This document shows, in pieces, positions 1 through 7,189 of a stretch of DNA of 9,911 nucleotides. The position numbers were made by a program, and so were the translations under genes. The notes under the pieces were generated by a model. That model saw only the letters and a list, made by a program, of their open reading frames with translations, made no database searches and had not been told where the DNA came from. Position 1 is the stretch's first letter. Every line of letters begins with the position of its first letter. The stretch is from Firmicutes bacterium UBA3910 (lineage in GTDB: Bacteria; Bacillota; Limnochordia; Darwinibacteriales; Darwinibacteriaceae), in contig DGFC01000099.1 in NCBI GenBank assembly GCA_002391465.1, positions 1-9,911 of the forward strand, in the 5' to 3' direction.

Positions 1-1
1 A

Positions 2-598
2 GAATCGGTCTACGGCCTAACCCTTTCCCTGCTAACCACCGCTGCGGGAACCAAAATGGGTAAAACTTCTGCTGGTACCGTATGGCTTGATCCGAACCGG
101 ACCAGCCCTTACGAGTTATACCAGTTTTTGCGAAATGTGGATGACGCAGATGTGGAGCAGCGCTTGGCCCTCCTGACCTTACTGCCAATGGATGAGGTAC
201 GTAGGCTGGGTGCCCTGGAGGGATCGGAGATCAACCAAGCTAAGGAGATTTTGGCCTTCGAGGTCACCAAGTTTGTGCATGGTGAGGAAGAGGCGAAAAA
301 GGCTCAAGAAGCGGCCAAGGCAGTGTTTGGCGGTGGGGGAACGCATGAAAATATGCCTACCACCGTAGTGGAGACGGAGGCATTGGCCTCAGGCATGGAC
401 ATTCTTACGCTCTTGACCCTGACCGAATTGGTGAAAACCCGCAGTGAAGGCCGACGTTTGATTCAACAGGGTGGCCTCACCTGCGGTGGGGAAAAAGTCA
501 CCGATTTTGAGCAGGTGATAACCCTATCCGACTTTTCCGAGGGAGAGATAATCCTAAGAAGAGGTAAGAAGGTCTACCACCGAGTGGTTGTAAGATAG
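2..598 (+). CDS. tyrS: Tyrosyl-tRNA synthetase, C-terminal part (5' end outside window)
   Basis: This cytoplasmic class I aminoacyl-tRNA synthetase activates tyrosine with ATP and charges tRNA-Tyr. The reading frame is open from base 2, so 198 residues are visible out of an expected total of about 400-420. The signature loop of class I enzymes is seen as KMGKT (visible residues 18-22), the TyrS version of KMSKS, followed by the TyrS-typical stretch VWLDPNRTSPYELYQF. An alpha-helical anticodon-binding region follows. The last ~65 residues form an S4 RNA-binding domain (MDILTLLTLTELVKTRSEGR, then a glycine-rich turn and VYHRVVV). The HIGH motif and Rossmann core lie upstream of the window. An ATG at 56 falls inside the KMGKT motif and is not a start. 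The gene ends just before a strong terminator, so it is the last gene of its transcript. Any upstream T-box control cannot be seen. Family assignment is firm. Confidence 0.96.
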   Translation, partial: ESVYGLTLSLLTTAAGTKMGKTSAGTVWLDPNRTSPYELYQFLRNVDDADVEQRLALLTLLPMDEVRRLGALEGSEINQAKEILAFEVTKFVHGEEEAKKAQEAAKAVFGGGGTHENMPTTVVETEALASGMDILTLLTLTELVKTRSEGRRLIQQGGLTCGGEKVTDFEQVITLSDFSEGEIILRRGKKVYHRVVVR

Positions 599-611
599 GA
601 AAAAAGTACTG

Positions 612-640
612 AAAAAGCTAGGAGAAATCCTAGCTTTTTT
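612..640 (+). terminator. Rho-independent terminator after tyrS
   Basis: A 12-bp perfect stem has arms at 612-623 (AAAAAGCTAGGA) and 628-639, a GAAA tetraloop at 624-627, and ends in a run of six T at 635-640. It starts 13 bases after the tyrS stop codon. The A-run on the left arm means it could also work on the opposite strand, although no minus-strand gene lies next to it. It separates tyrS from the MarR/ABC operon. Confidence 0.93.
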
Positions 641-641
641 G

Positions 642-670
642 TTGACTGGGGGGTAATTAGAGAGTAAAAT
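642..670 (+). promoter_or_regulatory. Sigma-A-type promoter of the marR-ABC operon
   Basis: The -35 box TTGACT (642-647) and -10 box TAAAAT (665-670) are separated by exactly 17 bases, each with one mismatch to the vegetative consensus. The promoter starts two bases after the tyrS terminator T-run. Transcription should start near 676-678, leaving a leader of about 40 bases before the MarR start codon. No terminator or other strong promoter was seen between here and 4811, so this probably drives all three genes. Confidence 0.8.
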
Positions 671-692
671 AGTTTGCAAGACTAACTATTTT
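666..692 (+). promoter_or_regulatory. Inverted repeat over -10 box, candidate MarR operator
   Basis: A perfect 9-bp inverted repeat, AAAATAGTT (666-674) and AACTATTTT (684-692), is separated by 9 bases. A second, nested dyad, TAGT-N7-ACTA, is centred at 677. Both overlap the -10 box and the predicted transcription start. Dyads in this position upstream of a marR gene are typical autorepression sites, so binding by the downstream regulator is inferred. The arms could also form a hairpin in the early transcript, but there is no U-tract, so it is not a terminator. Confidence 0.6.
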
Positions 693-718
693 GGAATCTT
701 TTCTGGGGGATGAGCCTA

Positions 719-1198
719 ATGGACAGAAAGGACAAGGTGATGGAGTTTATCGCCATGTTTGAAGGCCTGCGCCGTTATCGGCGCTGGTTTCGCGATCACT
801 CCATTCCGGTTCGCAAAAACGAAATGATGCTGCTCATGTATCTAGTACACAATCTACCGTCCGATTCTGTCGGGATGCAGCCTTCGGAGCTGGGGGAGCG
901 GCTGCGCTTGACGCGGCCAACCATCACAACCATGGTTAATGGATTGGAAGGGAAGGGCTACGTGGTGCGGCTCAACGACGAAGAGGATCGACGGGTGGTT
1001 TATGTCAGACCCACCGAAAGCGGCATGGAGCTTGTCCGCGAAGCCCAGGCCAACTTTGCCACCAACATTGGGGATCTAATTGACTATTTGGGTGAAGGGG
1101 ATTCGCAGGAATTACTTCGGATTATGAAAAGGGTTAGGCAGTTTATGGATTCACGAAAAACTAATGAGGCTAGGGGTACAGACGAATGTGGAGATTGA
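719..1198 (+). CDS. MarR-family winged-helix transcriptional regulator
   Basis: This is a probable DNA-binding repressor of the downstream exporter genes and of itself. The ATG at 719 gives 159 residues. I prefer it to the in-frame ATG at 710 because the GGGGG ribosome site at 705-709 is 9 bases from 719 but touches 710. The helix-turn-helix spans about residues 53-84 (QPSELGERLRLTRPTITTMV). It is followed by the MarR beta-wing, LNDEEDRRVVYVRPTESG (about 85-102), with the conserved D-x-R pattern. Helices at both ends would form the dimer interface. The length is typical of MarR proteins. Its 3' end overlaps the first ABC gene by 13 bases, so the two are translationally coupled. The effector is unknown; hydrophobic drugs or phenolic compounds are usual for MarR regulators next to exporters. 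Family call is firm, target inferred from position. Confidence 0.9.
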   Translation: MDRKDKVMEFIAMFEGLRRYRRWFRDHSIPVRKNEMMLLMYLVHNLPSDSVGMQPSELGERLRLTRPTITTMVNGLEGKGYVVRLNDEEDRRVVYVRPTESGMELVREAQANFATNIGDLIDYLGEGDSQELLRIMKRVRQFMDSRKTNEARGTDECGD

Positions 1199-2913
1199 GA
1201 GAATATGTAAAACCGTATTTGCCATCGGCTATAATCGTGATGGTGCTCGTCTTTTTGGAAGTAATGGCAACCTTAAAACTCCCCGATTTAATGAGTGTAA
1301 TCGTAGATCAGGGTATCGCCGCGGGTAACACTGACCTAATCTGGCGTACCGGTGGTATAATGCTCCTGGTAGCACTGGCCGGTATAGTCTGCTCAATCAC
1401 GGGTAATCTCCTTGCCTCCCGCGCGTCCACCGCCTTTGGGCGGGACTTGCGGGGAACCGTTTTTGCCCATGTGGAGAAGTTTGCTCCCCAGGAGTTCAAC
1501 AACTTCGGTACAGCCTCGCTCATCACCCGCACGACCAATGACGTACAGCAGATGCAGATGCTGTTCTTAATGAGTATGCGTATGGCCATGCGGGCACCTC
1601 TCACCGCGATCGGCGGGGTGCTGATGGTGGTTAGGAAGGATCCCGGTTTGGCCCTCATTTTACTGGCAGTGACTCCCTTAATCTTCTTGATTGTAGGTCT
1701 GGTCATGGCCAAAGGAACGCCCATGTTCAGAAGCCTGCAGAAAAAGTTGGACCGGCTCAACCAGGTGCTGCGGGAGCAGTTAATGGGTGTGCGCGTGATC
1801 AGGGCCTTTGATCGAGGCCAGTATGAGCAGGAGAGGTTCAGCGATGCAAACCGCGATTTGACCTCCACTGCCTTGAAGGTTAATAAGTTGATGGTCTCCA
1901 TGGGGCCCCTCAATGGCCTGATCATCAATTTCACCACCATATCTATCATATGGTTCGGCGCCCAACGTATCGATGCAGGTGCAATGCAGGTTGGTGATAT
2001 GATGGCTTTCCTGCAGTACGCCATGCAGATTCTATGGGCAATAATGATGCTTTCCATGCTGTTTGTGATGCTGCCAAGAGCCATGGCTTCGGCTGAGCGC
2101 CTATGGGAAGTATTGGAAACGGAGCCAACCATTATGGATCCGGAGACGCCTGTGGTCCTCTCCGAGGTGAAGGGCGTTGTGGAATTTAAGAATGTAACCT
2201 TCTCTTACCCAGGAGCAGAAGAGCCTGTGCTCAGCGATATTTCCTTCAGAGCGGAGCCAGGTAAAATGACTGCCATCATCGGCGGAACCGGGTCTGGGAA
2301 ATCAACCATTTTAGATCTCATACCCCGTTTTTACGATCCCCAAGCAGGGGAGATTACGCTGGACGGGGTGAATGTCAAGGATCTAAGCCAGGCAGAGCTG
2401 CGCCAAGCACTGGGCTACGTGCCCCAGCGGGCAGTACTCTTTTCTGGCACAGTGGCCTCTAATGTCCGGGGTGGGAAACAGGATGCCACCGAAGCTGAAG
2501 TGGCTGAAGCAGTGCGGATCGCGCAAGCGGAGCAGTTTGTGATGGAGCGGGATGGTGGATTTGACAGCTATGTTGCCCAAGGAGGGACAAACCTCTCAGG
2601 TGGTCAAAAACAGAGGTTGTCCATTGCCAGGGCAATCGCCCGCAAGCCCAGGGTGTACCTCCTGGACGATACCTTTTCCGCCCTTGACTACAAGACGGAT
2701 GCCCGCCTGAGGACGGAACTCGCTAAATATGCAGCTGATGCAGCCGTGATTGTGGTTGCCCAGCGGGTAAGCACGATTCTCCATGCGGATCAGATCATAG
2801 TGTTGGATAACGGTAGGATTGTGGGTAAAGGCAGGCATGATGAACTGTTGGCAGACTGCCGAGTTTATCAGGAAATTGCAGCATCCCAGCTGGGTGAGGA
2901 GGCAGTATCGTGA
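1186..2913 (+). CDS. ABC exporter half-transporter, degenerate-site subunit (BmrC/TM287-like)
   Basis: This is a membrane-spanning ATPase subunit of 575 residues that probably pairs with the next gene to export drugs or lipophilic compounds. Six hydrophobic segments lie at about 14-34, 56-76, 131-149, 153-174, 240-259 and 272-296. The nucleotide-binding domain follows: Walker A GGTGSGKST (366-374, K372), Q-loop Q414, signature LSGGQ (470-474), Walker B YLLDD (491-495) and D-loop SALD (498-501). Two catalytic positions are altered: the glutamate after Walker B is Asp (D495), and the H-loop histidine is Gln (Q526 in VAQRVST). These are the changes known from the degenerate-site subunit of heterodimeric exporters such as TM287/288 and BmrCD. 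Its signature motif is intact and would serve the partner's active site. The ATG at 1186 has AGGGG 9 bases upstream. The gene overlaps marR by 13 bases and the next gene by 4. The substrate cannot be read from sequence. Confidence 0.93.
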   Translation: MWRLREYVKPYLPSAIIVMVLVFLEVMATLKLPDLMSVIVDQGIAAGNTDLIWRTGGIMLLVALAGIVCSITGNLLASRASTAFGRDLRGTVFAHVEKFAPQEFNNFGTASLITRTTNDVQQMQMLFLMSMRMAMRAPLTAIGGVLMVVRKDPGLALILLAVTPLIFLIVGLVMAKGTPMFRSLQKKLDRLNQVLREQLMGVRVIRAFDRGQYEQERFSDANRDLTSTALKVNKLMVSMGPLNGLIINFTTISIIWFGAQRIDAGAMQVGDMMAFLQYAMQILWAIMMLSMLFVMLPRAMASAERLWEVLETEPTIMDPETPVVLSEVKGVVEFKNVTFSYPGAEEPVLSDISFRAEPGKMTAIIGGTGSGKSTILDLIPRFYDPQAGEITLDGVNVKDLSQAELRQALGYVPQRAVLFSGTVASNVRGGKQDATEAEVAEAVRIAQAEQFVMERDGGFDSYVAQGGTNLSGGQKQRLSIARAIARKPRVYLLDDTFSALDYKTDARLRTELAKYAADAAVIVVAQRVSTILHADQIIVLDNGRIVGKGRHDELLADCRVYQEIAASQLGEEAVS

Positions 2914-4811
2914 GCAGACACAGACAGGAACAGACTCAGCAGGCACACGGACCCGGCAGAGGACCTAGGGGCAGGGGAGGCGGCTATGGTCCGCGGGGCA
3001 TTGGCCGTCCGGTGGAAAAGGCTAAAGACTTTAAGGGTACGGTGAGACGCCTCCTAAGGTATATGCGTCCCCATAGGCTTAGCTTGGCGGTAGTCTTTTT
3101 GTTGACCATCCTATCCACCCTTTTCGGCATCTTGAGCCCAAAGATCATGGGCCAGGCCACTACCATTCTGTTCCAGGGAATGGTGGGCAGGATGCAGGGT
3201 GTGGCCGGTGCCGGTATTGATTACGGGGCAATAAAGCAGATTCTGTTTGTATTAGGCGGGGTTTATGTGGCCAATACCATTTTCAGCTATCTGCAACAGC
3301 TGGTTATGGTCAACGTGTCCCAAAAGACCGTGTACAGGATGAGGGAAGAGATCAGTCAGAAGATGGCTCGCCTGCCGCTGAGGTATTATGATGCCACAGC
3401 CCATGGGGACATCCTCAGCCGCGTAACAAACGATGTGGACACGGTGAGCCAGAGCCTGCAGCAGAGCATTACCCAGCTGATTAGTTCAGTGATCAGCGTT
3501 TCAGGGGCGATAATAATCATGCTCACCATCAGCCCGGTGCTCACATTGATTACCCTGGCTATGCTGCCTGCCAGTGCCGTAATCAGTGTGATTGTTGCAT
3601 CCCGTTCCCAGAAGTATTTCAGGGAACAGCATGCCATTTTGGGTGACCTAAATGGTCACGTGGAAGAGATTTATACCGGGCACACTATTGTCAAGGCTTA
3701 CGGTTTGGAACAGGAAGCAATCGAGAAGTTTGACGTAGTGAACGAGAAACTATACGGGAACAGCTGGAAGGCTCAGTTTATTTCGGGCACAATTATGCCC
3801 ATGATTCGTTTTGTAGGCAATATTGGTTATGTGGCCATAGCGGTCTTGGGCGGCGTCTTTGTTTCCCGGGGCTCAATTGCAATCGGTGACATTCAAGCCT
3901 TTATCCAGTACAGCCGCCAGTTCACCATGCCCATTACCCAGATGGCAAGCATCGTCAATGTCCTCCAGTCAACTGTTGCCGCGGCAGAGCGTGTCTTTGA
4001 ACTTCTCGACGAAGAGGAAGAACCAGCGGACAGCAGCGATGCCCTTGCCTTAAGGGACGGGCGTGGGGCGATCACCCTTGAAGATGTGAGTTTTGGTTAT
4101 AGAGATGAACAAGTGGTAATTAAAGACCTGAATTTAACAGTGGAGCCGGGCCAGCTTGTGGCTATTGTAGGCCCAACGGGGGCAGGAAAGACCACTTTGG
4201 TCAACCTCCTAATGCGGTTTTATGATGTAAACGAGGGCAGTATTACCTTTGATGGGCAAGACATTCGGCGCTATAGGCGGGGTGAACTGCGCAGGGCGTT
4301 TGGTATGGTTCTCCAGGACACCTGGCTCTTTGAGGGCACCATTAGGGAAAACATCGCCTATGGACGTTTGGATGCCACAGATGACGAGATCGAAAAAGCG
4401 GCCCAAGCCGCCTGTATCGATCATTTCATTCGCACCTTGCCCGATGGGTATGATACAATCTTAGCGGAGGATGCCGCGGGGATCTCCCAAGGACAAAAAC
4501 AGTTGATTACCATTGCCAGGGCCATTCTCGCCGATCCCACCGTGTTGATCCTCGATGAAGCGACCAGTTCGGTGGATACCCGCACTGAACGACTGATTCA
4601 GCAGGCCATGGCCAAACTGATGGAAGGGCGTACGAGTTTTGTTATTGCCCACCGCCTGTCCACCATCCTCGATGCGGATCGGATTTTGGTTATTAACCAC
4701 GGGGAAATCGTGGAGCAGGGTACCCACCACGAGTTATTAGCTCGCGGCGGCTTTTACGCAGAACTTTATAACAGTCAATTCGCGGCTGAACTGGCGGCAG
4801 ACGTCAGCTAG
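2910..4811 (+). CDS. ABC exporter half-transporter, catalytic subunit (BmrD/TM288-like)
   Basis: This is the second exporter subunit, 633 residues. It starts at a GTG that overlaps the previous stop (GTGA), with GAGGAGG at 2896-2902, so expression is coupled. Residues 1-35 form a soluble Gly/Arg-rich tail before the first membrane helix. Hydrophobic segments lie at about 57-77, 109-130, 185-204, 207-229, 292-318 and 328-350. The ATPase domain has Walker A GPTGAGKTT (421-429, K427), Q-loop Q469, Walker B LILDE (546-550) with catalytic E550, and H-loop H581. All of these are canonical. Its signature motif is ISQGQ (525-529) rather than LSGGQ. It therefore supplies the catalytic residues of the competent ATP site, while its own altered signature faces the degenerate residues of its partner. 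The 3' end overlaps the convergent esterase gene by 8 bases with no visible terminator. Family call is firm; export of drugs is inferred from the MarR neighbour. Confidence 0.94.
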   Translation: MSRHRQEQTQQAHGPGRGPRGRGGGYGPRGIGRPVEKAKDFKGTVRRLLRYMRPHRLSLAVVFLLTILSTLFGILSPKIMGQATTILFQGMVGRMQGVAGAGIDYGAIKQILFVLGGVYVANTIFSYLQQLVMVNVSQKTVYRMREEISQKMARLPLRYYDATAHGDILSRVTNDVDTVSQSLQQSITQLISSVISVSGAIIIMLTISPVLTLITLAMLPASAVISVIVASRSQKYFREQHAILGDLNGHVEEIYTGHTIVKAYGLEQEAIEKFDVVNEKLYGNSWKAQFISGTIMPMIRFVGNIGYVAIAVLGGVFVSRGSIAIGDIQAFIQYSRQFTMPITQMASIVNVLQSTVAAAERVFELLDEEEEPADSSDALALRDGRGAITLEDVSFGYRDEQVVIKDLNLTVEPGQLVAIVGPTGAGKTTLVNLLMRFYDVNEGSITFDGQDIRRYRRGELRRAFGMVLQDTWLFEGTIRENIAYGRLDATDDEIEKAAQAACIDHFIRTLPDGYDTILAEDAAGISQGQKQLITIARAILADPTVLILDEATSSVDTRTERLIQQAMAKLMEGRTSFVIAHRLSTILDADRILVINHGEIVEQGTHHELLARGGFYAELYNSQFAAELAADVS

Positions 4812-5547
4812 CCCGAGGACGCTCGATAAAATCAATAATCTTCTGGACAATCTGTTCGTTATAAGGGGAAACAACCGGGACGTTATGGGTTCCCTCCTCG
4901 AGCCAGAGACACTCTTTGTGGCGTGAGGAGATTGTCTTGTGGATGATCTGGGCGCTTTCCGGCCGTACCGTTTGATCGTCCTGGGTTTGGATGATCAGAG
5001 CGGACGCGGTGATTTGGTGCAGGATAGAGCGGGTGTGGGCAGCCAACCGCATCAGCTCGGCGACGGAGGCCACAGGGAAATAGGGGTAGTGCAGCAGGTA
5101 TTTCCGCTGCTCTGCTGGCCTTTCCTTGTTGGCACCGGCAACAAAGGGTTTGAAGTGCTTGAACAACCAGGCCAGATGGGCCTTGCGGTTGGAAGGCTTA
5201 ATCGCGGCGGCGATTGTCACAACGCCGTCCACCTTATTGCGAGCCGCCATCTGCAGGGCTAAGAGACCACCCATGGAGTGGCCAATCACCACGATCTTTT
5301 GGCAGGTCTTTTTGAGTTCATTAATGCCTGCTTGGGCGGCATTGATCCAGTCTTTGTAGGTGACTTCCATTAAATCCTCTGGCTGGGTCCCGTGGCCGGG
5401 AAGGAGGATCCCCTTGCTGGTGTAGCCGTGAGCTGCGAGCATTTCGCCAATAACGCGCATTTCCGCTGGTGTGCTTGTGAAGCCGTGGATTAGCAGGCAG
5501 CCCACTGTGCTGCCGGGGTAATAGAAGGGTTCTTTGAGTGAGGGCAT
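4804..5547 (-). CDS. Alpha/beta-hydrolase carboxylesterase (Est30/monoacylglycerol-lipase-like)
   Basis: This probable serine esterase hydrolyses short- to medium-chain carboxyl esters or monoacylglycerols. With the ATG at 5547 it is 247 residues, the size of Geobacillus Est30. A good ribosome site (AAAGGGG at 5560-5554, 6 bases away) supports this start over the upstream in-frame ATG at 5616, which would add 23 poorly conserved-looking residues. The oxyanion HGF motif is at 21-23, the nucleophile elbow GHSMG at 89-93 (Ser91), the probable acid Asp191 in QDDQTV, and the base His221 in EGTHNVP, so the triad is complete. A basic, aromatic cap region lies at about 118-160. No signal peptide is seen, so it is probably cytoplasmic. 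It runs opposite to its neighbours, ending inside the last codons of the ABC gene and starting from the AT-rich region shared with mnmA. The physiological substrate is unknown. Confidence 0.9.
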   Translation of the reverse strand: MPSLKEPFYYPGSTVGCLLIHGFTSTPAEMRVIGEMLAAHGYTSKGILLPGHGTQPEDLMEVTYKDWINAAQAGINELKKTCQKIVVIGHSMGGLLALQMAARNKVDGVVTIAAAIKPSNRKAHLAWLFKHFKPFVAGANKERPAEQRKYLLHYPYFPVASVAELMRLAAHTRSILHQITASALIIQTQDDQTVRPESAQIIHKTISSRHKECLWLEEGTHNVPVVSPYNEQIVQKIIDFIERPRAS

Positions 5548-5573
5548 CCTTTTCCCCTTTCTCTTCTGGGATT

Positions 5574-5610
5574 GTAATATTAACGTAATATTAACATGTT
5601 CAATATTAAA
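5574..5610. repeat. AT-rich tandem repeat between divergent esterase and mnmA genes
   Basis: GTAATATTAAC occurs twice in perfect tandem (5574-5584 and 5585-5595), one helical turn apart. A third related copy, CAATATTAAA, is at 5601-5610. The palindrome AACATGTT (5593-5600) lies between the second and third copies. The core TAATATTA is itself palindromic. The block lies upstream of the mnmA -10 box and in the esterase promoter zone, so it could be an operator or simply an AT-rich promoter element. Confidence 0.5.
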
Positions 5611-5625
5611 AGGCAAGCGTATAAT
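5597..5625 (+). promoter_or_regulatory. Candidate mnmA promoter
   Basis: A perfect -10 box TATAAT lies at 5620-5625. The sequence 17 bases upstream, TGTTCA (5597-5602), matches the -35 consensus at only three positions. Transcription would start near 5632, about 25 bases before the GTG start. The weak -35 and the flanking repeats suggest help from an activator or UP-like element, but this is inference. Confidence 0.5.
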
Positions 5626-5645
5626 GATATTTTTTTAACAAATAA

Positions 5646-6722
<1,077 letters not shown>

Positions 6723-6733
6723 GGGGATAGAAA

Positions 6734-7015
6734 ATGGTAGTGGGCACGTTGTTCGTGGAGGTCTACATTCCCGGGGCAGATTCGCTCAAGGAAAAGAGGC
6801 AGGTTGTAAAGAGCGTGGTGCGGCGGGTGCAGCATCGCTTTAACGTGTCCATCGCCGAGGTGAACAACGAGGACAAATGGCAGCGAGCCCAGATTGGGGT
6901 AAGCATGGTGGGAGACGATTGGGATCACATTCAACGGCAGCTACAGCTGGTTATCAACTTTCTGGATGCCGAACCACGCTGGGAAGTTGTGCGGGTTGAA
7001 ATGGAACGTTATTAA
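6734..7015 (+). CDS. DUF503 (YlxP-like) small protein
   Basis: This small cytoplasmic protein of 93 residues belongs to the DUF503/YlxP family of unknown function. The N-terminal VGTLFVEVYIPGADSLKEKR, ending in the SLKEKR block, and the following VNNEDKWQRAQIGVSMV stretch are the family hallmarks. It resembles a ferredoxin-like alpha/beta fold. The ATG at 6734 has AGGGGG at 6721-6726, which overlaps the mnmA stop codon and gives a 7-base spacing, so the gene is probably translated from the mnmA message. In Bacillus subtilis the homologue lies in the nusA-infB-rbfA ribosome-biogenesis operon; here it sits behind mnmA. A role in translation or RNA handling would fit both settings but is only inference. 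No terminator is seen after it. Confidence 0.87.
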   Translation: MVVGTLFVEVYIPGADSLKEKRQVVKSVVRRVQHRFNVSIAEVNNEDKWQRAQIGVSMVGDDWDHIQRQLQLVINFLDAEPRWEVVRVEMERY

Positions 7016-7022
7016 AAGGATA

Positions 7023-7050
7023 TTAACAGGTTATGGTGAATTAATATAAC
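7023..7050 (+). promoter_or_regulatory. Candidate pckA promoter
   Basis: TTAACA (7023-7028) and TATAAC (7045-7050) are each one base from the -35 and -10 consensus, with a 16-base spacer. Inverted elements overlap it: ATATTAA (7020-7026) with TTAATAT (7041-7047), and GTTAT (7030-7034) with ATAAC (7046-7050). These could be regulator contacts. Transcription would start near 7057, giving a leader of about 130 bases. Catabolite-type control of pckA is common in Firmicutes, but I could not match these elements to a known site. Confidence 0.55.
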
Positions 7051-7059
7051 AGCAGTATT

Positions 7060-7130
7060 ATGGGCGGAGGAGTGGCTGACCAGACATAAGTCTGGTTATT
7101 CGCCTTATTTAATCAGATATGTTGTGCCCA
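7060..7130 (+). other. Structured 5' leader of pckA
   Basis: A 7-bp perfect hairpin, ACCAGAC (7079-7085), loop ATAA, GTCTGGT (7090-7096), lies in the leader. Upstream TGGGCG (7061-7066) has two competing partners: CGCC at 7101-7104, which would enclose the hairpin, and GCCCA at 7126-7130. No U-tract follows, so this is not an intrinsic terminator. I do not recognise a riboswitch class. The pairings are short and may be chance apart from the central hairpin. Confidence 0.35.
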
Positions 7131-7189
7131 AAAAACCCGTAGATTCAGGCTAAGGAGTGGGACATTCTTAACAGGAGGTTGATAAATAC

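Noticed and set aside
710..718. MarR start at the earlier ATG (710)
   Set aside because: The GGGGG ribosome site directly abuts this ATG. The in-frame ATG at 719 has the proper 9-base spacing.
1308..2132. Long minus-strand open frame (274 codons) opposite the first ABC gene
   Set aside because: It is fully inside a gene with clear ABC transmembrane and ATPase motifs, and its translation shows no recognisable domain. It is a shadow of the real frame.
4939..5262. Plus-strand open frame of 107 codons within the esterase region
   Set aside because: It is antisense to the complete Ser-Asp-His hydrolase and its translation is low-complexity without a known motif.
5548..5616. Esterase start at the upstream ATG (5616, minus strand)
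   Set aside because: It would translate through the AT-rich repeat region and lacks a good ribosome site, while ATG 5547 has AAAGGGG at 6 bases and gives the typical family length.
7061..7135. pckA leader as an intrinsic terminator or attenuator
   Set aside because: The stems are followed by A-rich, not T-rich, sequence, so plus-strand intrinsic termination is not supported.
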